A stretch of DNA of 5,046 nucleotides from an uncultured Phycisphaera sp. (GTDB taxonomy: Bacteria; Planctomycetota; Phycisphaerae; Phycisphaerales; SM1A02): NCBI GenBank assembly GCA_937911845.1, contig CALDQF010000434.1, forward strand, positions 1 through 5,046, in the 5' to 3' direction. Below are positions 1 through 5,046 of the stretch, piece by piece. The translations under genes and the position numbers were made by a program. Position 1 is the first letter of the stretch. The number at the start of each line of letters is the position of its first letter. Below the pieces are notes generated by a model, which saw only the letters and a list, made by a program, of their open reading frames with translations, had not been told where the DNA came from and ran no database searches.

Positions 1-6
1 TGATAA

Positions 7-696
7 TGTAGAGGTCGGCAGTTCAACCAGTACGTCTCGGGACGCTTTTACGACAAATCCTTCTACGCCCCCAAGGACACCGTGGTCGTAGAAGCAGTTT
101 CCAACGGGGCTTCAGGCTGTGACTGCTTCCAAGACCCTGGTGAATATTGCGACCTTCCTCCCGGAGCGATCGGTGATATCCCAGTGTGGTCTTCGTACAT
201 CCTTTCCCCGTCTGCGATGTACTCACCCAACTTCATGACACCAACCGCAGCCCAACCCTTCAGCAACCCATTTGCGAAGCCTGGCACCTTCCGGTCACCA
301 GGGATGGATCAAGCCAAATACTCGGCTCTGAAGACCCACATGACCGAGCACCACTGGTTGCAAGCACGGCGTGCCGAGTGCAACCCAAGCTTCCAGCCTG
401 GAACCTACGGTGGTTGTGAGCCCTATTACTTCAACGGCTCATGGGAATCGAACCCAGCCACGGTCTTCTACGACGCTCATACTGAAACCGTGGGTGTCCG
501 GAAGGCCGAACGGGCCGATGGTCGGGTTCTGGCCCAACAGCAACAAGCTGGCCAATACCCCGCAGGCCTTTGGCACAAGCAAACCACGTTTGGGGCCGAC
601 GGGTACTACAGCGATACCGCGTATGACTTCGCCGCAACATCGTTCCACATCCTGACCACCGAAGGCATTCGCGGTCGGGACATCTTGGCCGACTGA
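7..696 (+). CDS. Pseudopilin-like (prepilin-type / DUF1559-like) protein, C-terminal part, 5' truncated
   Basis: The frame is open from base 7 to the TGA at 694-696, about 229 residues. The first possible start codon in frame is GTG at 82, but the residues before it (R-F-Y-D-K-S-F-Y-A-P-K-D, roughly 31-66 nt) look coding, so the true start is probably upstream of the window. The protein is rich in Tyr, Phe, Pro and Gly. It has a Cys cluster (G-C-D-C-F followed by E-Y-C), further Cys residues in the middle, an F-Y-D-A-H segment and a tail ending S-F-H-I-L-T-T-E-G-I-R-G-R-D. From memory this resembles the C-terminal domain of large Phycisphaerae proteins that begin with a prepilin cleavage/methylation (N-methyl) helix; such proteins are thought to be exported pseudopilins of a type II secretion or type IV pilus-like system. 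The N-terminal helix that would prove this is not in the window. TGA and TAA at 1-6 are in frame just before the open stretch, so a frameshift, pseudogene or assembly-edge error is possible. The family call is an inference from motifs. Confidence 0.55.
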   Translation, partial: CRGRQFNQYVSGRFYDKSFYAPKDTVVVEAVSNGASGCDCFQDPGEYCDLPPGAIGDIPVWSSYILSPSAMYSPNFMTPTAAQPFSNPFAKPGTFRSPGMDQAKYSALKTHMTEHHWLQARRAECNPSFQPGTYGGCEPYYFNGSWESNPATVFYDAHTETVGVRKAERADGRVLAQQQQAGQYPAGLWHKQTTFGADGYYSDTAYDFAATSFHILTTEGIRGRDILAD

Positions 697-722
697 TCCA
701 GGCCAAAATTCGGGAATCTACC

Positions 723-756
723 GACCGGCGTCCTTTGGGACGCCGGTCTTCGTTTT
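723..756 (+). terminator. Rho-independent terminator after the pseudopilin-like gene
   Basis: A perfect 11-bp inverted repeat, GACCGGCGTCC (723-733) and GGACGCCGGTC (738-748), encloses a TTTG loop. The T-rich tail TTCGTTTT (749-756) follows. It lies 27 bp after the stop codon of the upstream gene and 20 bp before ruvB, so it should end the upstream transcript and make ruvB the first gene of a new unit. Confidence 0.85.
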
Positions 757-776
757 GACCGATACCATCACAATCC

Positions 777-1808
777 ATGGCGAGAAAGCGCATCATCACG
801 CCGGAGCTCACCCCCGACGATCAGGGCGGAGAACTATCGGTTCGCCCAGAACAGTTGTCCGACTACCTCGGACAACCGGAACTGGTGGAACGGCTTCGAA
901 TCTCTCTGGAAGCAACCAAAGACCGTGGCGGCGCTTTGGATCACGTTCTTCTGCATGGACCTCCAGGACTTGGCAAAACCACACTGGGACGAATCATTGC
1001 CAATGAACTAGGCACCACCCCCCATACGACATCGGGACCTGTTCTTATGCAGCCCAAAGATTTGGTTGGCATGCTTTTGAAACTCCAAGCCGGAGATGTG
1101 CTGTTCATCGACGAGATCCATCGATTGCCAGCTCCTGTGGAAGAGTTCTTGTACTCCGCCATGGAAGATTTCCATGTTGATGTCACGATCGACTCCGGCC
1201 TGCACGCCACAACCGAATCCTTCAAGCTCCAACCTTTCACTTTGGTTGGAGCGACCACGCGGGCCGGTAGTTTGACTTCCGCCCTCCGCAGTCGGTTCGG
1301 ACTGGTCCATCACATGACACTGTACGACCACGAAGGGCTCCAAGCTATTTTGGGAGGCGTTGCCGCCCGCCTAAAACTGAATGCCACCCCAGAAGCCTTG
1401 GCTGAATTGGCCGGAAAATCACGCGGCACCCCGCGCATTGCTATTCGACTCCTGCGAAGAACCGACGATTGGTCACGGGCCCGAGGCAGCGGTGCCATTG
1501 ATCTTGAAGCCGCACAAGCTTGCCTTGAACTCTGGGGGATCGACGATGCAGGAACCGATGAGCTGGACCGTCGCTACCTCACGACTCTGGCGGAGACGTA
1601 TCGAGGCGGGCCCGCAGGCGTCGAAGCGCTGGCGGCAACCATTGGGGAGGAAGCACGAACCCTCGAAGATCTGGTTGAACCTTTCCTGCTGCAGAAAGGT
1701 TTGGTGGCGAGAACGCGTTCGGGCCGTCGATTGACGGACGCGGGAGCTCACCAAATCGGGTGGACCCCACCCGATGCTCAATCGCTGTTTGGAGAAGACG
1801 ACCGATGA
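777..1808 (+). CDS. ruvB: Holliday junction branch migration ATPase RuvB
   Basis: This is a cytoplasmic AAA+ motor of 343 residues, a normal length for RuvB. With RuvA it forms hexameric rings that drive branch migration of Holliday junctions in recombinational repair. The Walker A motif GPPGLGKT is at residues 61-68 and Walker B V-L-F-I-D-E at 108-113, followed by I-H-R-L. Sensor 1 GATT is at 158-161 and the arginine finger is probably R173 in S-R-F-G. Sensor 2 is G-T-P-R-I-A at 217-222. A C-terminal winged-helix domain (about 255-335) contains G-G-P-A-G-V and a R-T-R-S-G-R motif. The hairpin before sensor 1 (about 138-151) departs from the usual I-G-x-G-P-A-A-R pattern and reads I-D-S-G-L-H-A-T-T. 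Asn after G-T-P-R-I-A is replaced by Ile. The ATG at 777 is the first start giving a family-like N-terminus. No Shine-Dalgarno sequence is visible in the pyrimidine- and A-rich stretch before it. ruvA and ruvC are not in the window. The gene's stop overlaps the next start. Confidence 0.95.
   Translation: MARKRIITPELTPDDQGGELSVRPEQLSDYLGQPELVERLRISLEATKDRGGALDHVLLHGPPGLGKTTLGRIIANELGTTPHTTSGPVLMQPKDLVGMLLKLQAGDVLFIDEIHRLPAPVEEFLYSAMEDFHVDVTIDSGLHATTESFKLQPFTLVGATTRAGSLTSALRSRFGLVHHMTLYDHEGLQAILGGVAARLKLNATPEALAELAGKSRGTPRIAIRLLRRTDDWSRARGSGAIDLEAAQACLELWGIDDAGTDELDRRYLTTLAETYRGGPAGVEALAATIGEEARTLEDLVEPFLLQKGLVARTRSGRRLTDAGAHQIGWTPPDAQSLFGEDDR
1791..1797 (+). promoter_or_regulatory. Ribosome binding site for the cystathionine beta-synthase gene
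   Basis: GGAGAAG lies inside the end of ruvB, with its GGAGA core 9 nt before the ATG at 1805. It supports 1805 over the in-frame upstream GTG at 1760, which would add 15 residues read from within ruvB coding sequence. The ATG overlaps the ruvB stop as ATGA. Confidence 0.7.
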
Positions 1809-3190
1809 ACACCAACGAAACCCTTCCCAAGATTGCGGAGGACATCACCGACCTCATTGGCGGCACGCCCATGCTTCGCGTCCGGAACCTCGACACCGGC
1901 CCCTGCACTTTGTTGCTCAAGTTGGAGTGTCAGAACCCTGGGAACTCCATCAAAGACCGGATTGCGGTCAGCATGATCAACCAGGCCGAAGAGGAAAGGC
2001 TGCTCAAGCCTGGCGGAACCATTTATGAAGGCACCGCAGGGAACACCGGGATCGCATTGGCTTTGGTGGGCATCAGCCGTGGCTATCAAGTCAAAGTGGT
2101 GATGCCAGACAAGATGAGCGCGGGAAAGATCTCCCACCTCAAAGCGCTTGGCGCCGAAGTGGTTCTCACCCGTTCCGACGTGGGCCGCGGACACCCGCAG
2201 TACTACCAAGACTTGGCCCGTGCTCTGGCCCAAGATGATCCGAACGGCTTTTTCATCAATCAATTTGAGAACGCCGCCAACCCCATCGCGCACCACGAAA
2301 CAACCGGGCCTGAAATCTGGGACCAAACCGAAGGCAACATCGACTGCTTTGTGGCCGGAATTGGCTCGGGCGGCACGGTCAGTGGCTGCGGGAACTACCT
2401 TCGGGAAAAGAATCCTGATATTGAATTGGTTCTGGCCGACCCCGTGGGCTCCATTCTGGCCCCCTTGATTAACGAAGGAAAAACCGTTGAAGCTGGTTCA
2501 TGGTTGGTCGAAGGTGTCGGGGAGGATTTTGTTCCTGATATCGCAGAAATTTCGCTCTTGAATGAAGCAATCACGGTGGACGATAAAGAGTCCTTCTTGG
2601 CGGCCCGTGAATTGCTTCGCGCGGAAGGCATCATGGGCGGTTCATCGACTGGTTTGCTGGTGGCGGCAGCACTTCGATGGTGCCAAGCGCAAACCGAACC
2701 CAAGACGTGCGTGACATTCGTGTGCGATTTGGGCGCGAAGTACATGGATCGGCTGTTCAATGATGTCTGGATGCGCGATCAAGGACTCCTCGACAAACGC
2801 GCTTTTGGGGACCTGAGAGACTTGATTGGATGCAACCACACCGAAGGCGAAGACCATGCCTTTCAGCCTGACGAGCCACTGGCGCAAGTGCACCGAACCA
2901 TGCGTCTGCACGACATTTCTCAAGCTGTGGTCCTGGACCGCCAAAATCCAGTTGGCATTGTGGACGAGTCGGACGTTCTGCGGGCGGTCGTCGCCGATCA
3001 GGCGGCGTGGGAGCGTCCAGTCCGAGAGGCCATGTCAACCAATCTTGAAACCATTCCCCCAGAAGCGAGCACGGATGACTTGCTGCCTATCTTTGCCCAA
3101 GATCGCGTGGCCATCGTGGCTTCCTCAGATCAGTATTTCGGCCTCATCACTCGGATCGACCTCTTGAACTTCCTCCGGCAAACCCAATAA
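1805..3190 (+). CDS. cbs: Cystathionine beta-synthase (PLP-dependent, with C-terminal CBS-domain pair)
   Basis: This 461-residue fold-type II PLP enzyme is expected to condense homocysteine with serine (or O-acetylserine) to form cystathionine, the first step of reverse transsulfuration. The catalytic domain spans about 12-320. The Schiff-base lysine is probably K50 in N-S-I-K-D-R. The substrate-carboxylate loop is E-G-T-A-G-N-T-G (75-82). The PLP-phosphate loop is G-S-G-G-T at 187-191, and G-G-S-S-T-G (278-283) matches the PLP-ring serine region. C-D-L-G-A-K-Y-M-D-R (307-316) is typical of cystathionine beta-synthases rather than CysK. Residues about 350-460 form two CBS motifs (V-G-I-V-D-E-S-D-V-L and F-G-L-I-T-R-I-D-L-L), a Bateman module that in human CBS binds S-adenosylmethionine; the ligand here is unknown. 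There is no heme-binding N-terminal extension as in the human enzyme. The gene overlaps ruvB by 4 nt and is 11 bp from the next gene, which encodes the partner enzyme. O-acetylserine-dependent activity is an alternative that sequence alone cannot exclude. Confidence 0.9.
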   Translation: MNTNETLPKIAEDITDLIGGTPMLRVRNLDTGPCTLLLKLECQNPGNSIKDRIAVSMINQAEEERLLKPGGTIYEGTAGNTGIALALVGISRGYQVKVVMPDKMSAGKISHLKALGAEVVLTRSDVGRGHPQYYQDLARALAQDDPNGFFINQFENAANPIAHHETTGPEIWDQTEGNIDCFVAGIGSGGTVSGCGNYLREKNPDIELVLADPVGSILAPLINEGKTVEAGSWLVEGVGEDFVPDIAEISLLNEAITVDDKESFLAARELLRAEGIMGGSSTGLLVAAALRWCQAQTEPKTCVTFVCDLGAKYMDRLFNDVWMRDQGLLDKRAFGDLRDLIGCNHTEGEDHAFQPDEPLAQVHRTMRLHDISQAVVLDRQNPVGIVDESDVLRAVVADQAAWERPVREAMSTNLETIPPEASTDDLLPIFAQDRVAIVASSDQYFGLITRIDLLNFLRQTQ

Positions 3191-3193
3191 GGA
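3189..3193 (+). promoter_or_regulatory. Ribosome binding site for the cystathionine gamma-lyase family gene
   Basis: AAGGA overlaps the TAA stop of the preceding gene and sits 8 nt before GTG at 3202. It supports the GTG start and continuous translation through the operon. Confidence 0.65.
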
Positions 3194-3201
3194 AAAACGC
3201 T

Positions 3202-4398
3202 GTGGCCCACATCGAACCCCATCACGGTTTCTCTACCCGTTGCATTCACGCTGGGCAATCTCCAGATCCCGTGACCGGCGCCGTCATGCCGCCTGTGTCA
3301 TTTTCTTCAACCTACGCGCAGTCATCACCCGGTGAGCACGCTGGCTTCGAATATTCACGCAGCCACAACCCCACGCGTTACGCCTGGGAACGGTGCATCG
3401 CCCGACTGGAAGGTTCGGAGTTGAACGAATCCGATGATGTCACGTATGGCGGCTTTGCTTTTGCTTCCGGGTTGGCTGCGATCGCCACCCTGTTGGACCA
3501 CCTCCCAGCCAACGCGAAAGTTGTGGCTTCGGATGACCTGTACGGTGGAACCCATCGTCTCTTCCGCCAAGTGAGGGCCCGCTCCGCCGGGCTTCGATTT
3601 GAATTCGTTGATGCCAGCGATCCGAACCAAGTGGCCGATGCCGTCGACGCAGAGACGGCGTTGATTTGGGTGGAAACCCCAACCAACCCCATGCTGAAAG
3701 TGGTGGACTTGGCGGCCATTGCTGCGATCGGTAAAGAACATGGCGTTCTGACTGCGTGTGACAACACCTTCTGCTCTCCCGCCATCCAACAACCACTGAC
3801 CCATGGCATTGACGTCGTGATGCACTCTTCAACCAAGTACCTCGGAGGCCACTCCGATGTGGTGGGTGGCGTCTTGGTCACCGGGAATCCTGAACTGGCC
3901 ACCAAGTTGCGCTTCTTGCAAAACTCAGTGGGCGCGGTGATTGGGCCCATGGATGCCTACTTGAACTTGCGGGGCACCAAGACCCTGGGCATTCGGATGG
4001 CCCGGCATGCGGAGACTGGTATAAAGCTGGCCACCATGCTCGAAGCGCATCCAAAAGTCGAGCGCGTGGTGTATCCGGGACTGGCCTCCCACCCTCAACA
4101 CGCTATCGCGCAAAAGCAAATGCGTTCCGGTGGTGGCATGATTACCGCAACCTTGGCCGGTGGCCTCGACGCTTCACGAACCTTTCTGGAGTCAGTCAAC
4201 CTATTCACCTTGGCCGAAAGCTTGGGCGGCGTGGAAAGTTTGATTGAGCATCCAGCCATCATGACCCATGCCTCAGTTCCGGCCGCCGACCGAGCCGCAC
4301 TGGGCATTGACGATGGACTGGTGCGTTTCTCTTGTGGCATCGAAGAGGCCGATGATCTTTTGGAAGACGTCGATCACGCGCTGAGCAAAGTTTCGTAA
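3202..4398 (+). CDS. metB: Cystathionine gamma-lyase (or gamma-synthase), Cys/Met metabolism PLP enzyme
   Basis: This 398-residue cytoplasmic fold-type I PLP enzyme is of typical family length. Read from the GTG at 3202, it starts with the conserved G-F-S-T-R-C-I-H-A-G. Y-S-R-S-H-N-P-T-R (51-59) supplies Tyr and Arg that contact the PLP phosphate of the neighbouring subunit. Y114 (L-Y-G-G-T) stacks on the cofactor, D187 (D-N-T-F) holds the pyridine nitrogen, and K212 (S-S-T-K-Y-L-G-G-H) is the Schiff-base lysine. E339 in L-A-E-S-L-G-G is the glutamate shared by cystathionine gamma-lyases and gamma-synthases and generally replaced in methionine gamma-lyases and cystathionine beta-lyases. The tail H-P-A-I-M-T-H-A-S is also characteristic. 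Sequence does not cleanly separate lyase from synthase. Adjacency to cystathionine beta-synthase favours the lyase: cystathionine to cysteine, 2-oxobutyrate and ammonia. The symbol is the one usually given to the family and does not assert the E. coli MetB reaction. It is the last gene of the ruvB operon. Confidence 0.9.
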   Translation: MAHIEPHHGFSTRCIHAGQSPDPVTGAVMPPVSFSSTYAQSSPGEHAGFEYSRSHNPTRYAWERCIARLEGSELNESDDVTYGGFAFASGLAAIATLLDHLPANAKVVASDDLYGGTHRLFRQVRARSAGLRFEFVDASDPNQVADAVDAETALIWVETPTNPMLKVVDLAAIAAIGKEHGVLTACDNTFCSPAIQQPLTHGIDVVMHSSTKYLGGHSDVVGGVLVTGNPELATKLRFLQNSVGAVIGPMDAYLNLRGTKTLGIRMARHAETGIKLATMLEAHPKVERVVYPGLASHPQHAIAQKQMRSGGGMITATLAGGLDASRTFLESVNLFTLAESLGGVESLIEHPAIMTHASVPAADRAALGIDDGLVRFSCGIEEADDLLEDVDHALSKVS

Positions 4399-4433
4399 AA
4401 CAAAAAAAGCGGCGACCCAGGGGGCCGCCGCTT
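4397..4433 (-). terminator. Rho-independent terminator of the flagellin gene
   Basis: AAGCGGCG (4407-4414) and CGCCGCTT (4426-4433) form an 8-bp stem around an 11-nt loop. Read on the minus strand, the stem is followed by a T-run interrupted by one G, which comes from AAAACAAAAAAA on the plus strand. That is a strong terminator for the convergent flagellin transcript, and its tail reaches the stop codon of the plus-strand enzyme gene. On the plus strand the hairpin lacks a good T-run (GGAGGACTC follows), so it would be a weaker end for the ruvB operon. Confidence 0.8.
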
Positions 4434-4458
4434 GGAGGACTCTCTCTTCCCTCCGGGA

Positions 4459-5046
4459 TTAGCCGAGAAGGCTGAGCACCGAGGTAGGTGCGCTGTTGGC
4501 GAGGGCCAAAGCTTGGGTCGCCGCTTGGTTCATAATCTGCAGACGAGTGAGTTCTGCAGTCTCGAAGGCATAGTCCGTATCACGGATGGCGGACTCTGCA
4601 GCTGCGGTGTTTTCGAGGCTAACGCCCAGGTTCTTGATGGTGGAGCCCACGGTGTTCTTGCTAAATGCACCGAGACGGCCACGTTGGGCCGAGACTTGCT
4701 TGATGGCCAAGTCAACGATTTCCTGAGCCGAAGTAACGTTGCCACGGTCGACGCTGGCACTGCCACCGGACTTGAGGTCGTCCAAGTAACCGGAGACGCC
4801 GTTGCCCAAGAACTGAGAGCCGACCGTCTTGATGCCAATCGCCGTCTTGCCGGCATCGTCAACCGATGGGGAGAAGTTGAAGGTCGCACCACCACCGGTG
4901 ATCTGGAAGGTGTCTTCCTGACCAGCTTCATTGGTAGCTGAAGTGCCATCCAAGGTCAATTCAAGATCAAGGTTGCCGGTGGACACACGAGCATTCAAGC
5001 CATTGGTCACGGCCTGAACACCATTGATCAGTGCACCCAAGTCGAC
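4459..5046 (-). CDS. fliC: Flagellin, C-terminal part (5' end beyond the window)
   Basis: The frame is open from the right edge to the TAA at 4459-4461, 195 codons, with no start in the window; the TTG at 5040 is internal. Flagellin polymerises outside the cell into the flagellar filament after export through the flagellar type III apparatus. The product has the end of a variable region, then F-Q-I-T-G-G-G-A and a L-G-I/I-G-I-type strand resembling planctomycete flagellins. The conserved C-terminal D1/D0 helices follow: A-Q-R-G-R-L-G-A-F-S-K-N-T (about 4645-4690), L-G-V-S-L-E-N, A-E-S-A-I-R-D-T-D, E-T-A-E-L-T-R and the final V-L-S-L-L-G, which is the usual flagellin end. The helix reads D-T-D-Y-A-F-E-T-A where many flagellins have D-x-D-M-A-x-E-T-A, and there is a run of Ala near the tail. 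It is convergent with the transsulfuration operon and separated from it by 60 bp containing its terminator. The N-terminal domain and promoter are not visible. Confidence 0.93.
   Translation of the reverse strand, partial: VDLGALINGVQAVTNGLNARVSTGNLDLELTLDGTSATNEAGQEDTFQITGGGATFNFSPSVDDAGKTAIGIKTVGSQFLGNGVSGYLDDLKSGGSASVDRGNVTSAQEIVDLAIKQVSAQRGRLGAFSKNTVGSTIKNLGVSLENTAAAESAIRDTDYAFETAELTRLQIMNQAATQALALANSAPTSVLSLLG

Noticed and set aside
755..783. Sigma-70 promoter from TTGACC at 755-760
   Set aside because: No acceptable -10 box lies 16-18 bp downstream, and the position would fall within the ruvB start. TTGACC also overlaps the terminator tail.
1760..1804. Upstream GTG start for the cystathionine beta-synthase, adding 15 residues
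   Set aside because: The extra residues come from ruvB coding sequence and do not look like a family N-terminus. ATG at 1805 has a good ribosome site and a classic ATGA overlap.
1778..2326. Long minus-strand open frame opposite the cystathionine beta-synthase gene
   Set aside because: It is antisense to a well-conserved enzyme, has no recognisable motifs and no ribosome site, so it is best explained by codon bias in a GC-rich gene.
4434..4454. Small inverted repeat GGAGG / CCTCC next to the flagellin stop codon
   Set aside because: A 5-bp stem with an 11-nt loop and no T-run is too weak to call beside the much better hairpin at 4407-4433.
4432..4941. Plus-strand open frame opposite the flagellin gene
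   Set aside because: The minus strand encodes unmistakable flagellin C-terminal motifs over the same bases. The plus frame is its shadow and includes the terminator hairpin.
5041..5046. GTCGAC (SalI site) exactly at the right edge
   Set aside because: It could hint at a cloning junction, but it is in the open flagellin frame and a 6-bp match at an edge can be chance. The left edge shows no matching site.

Overview
The window looks like a piece of a bacterial chromosome, most likely from an uncultured member of the Planctomycetota, class Phycisphaerae. Three things suggest this. The C-terminal part of a large-type pseudopilin-like protein carries a F-Y-A-P-K-D motif and ends in a H-I-L-T-T-x-G-I-x-G-R-D-type tail, a pattern I associate from memory with Phycisphaerae. 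The partial flagellin has the F-Q-I-T-G-G-G-A segment seen in planctomycete flagellins. Base composition is moderately GC-rich. The taxonomic placement is inference; no rRNA or other marker is present.

Layout. Bases 1-696 (+) hold the 3' part of a probable prepilin-like (type II secretion / DUF1559-like) protein, cut at the left edge and with two in-frame stop codons in the first six bases. A strong rho-independent terminator follows at 723-756. A compact three-gene plus-strand operon then runs from 777 to 4398: ruvB (Holliday-junction branch-migration motor), a cystathionine beta-synthase with a C-terminal CBS-domain pair (overlapping ruvB by an ATGA junction), and a cystathionine gamma-lyase/gamma-synthase family enzyme that starts 11 bp later with GTG. 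A hairpin at 4407-4433, with its U-tract on the minus strand, separates this operon from a convergent flagellin gene (4459-5046, minus). The flagellin 5' end lies beyond the right edge.

How the genes work together. The two PLP enzymes form a complete reverse transsulfuration route: homocysteine + serine to cystathionine, then cystathionine to cysteine + 2-oxobutyrate + ammonia. ruvB is translationally coupled to this pair but has no evident metabolic link to it. The flanking pseudopilin-like and flagellin genes are separate transcription units. I see no CRISPR array, mobile element, tRNA or rRNA. Apart from the ruvB-transsulfuration linkage, some unusual residues in RuvB and the odd left edge, the region looks like ordinary chromosome, and I do not see a convincing undescribed system.
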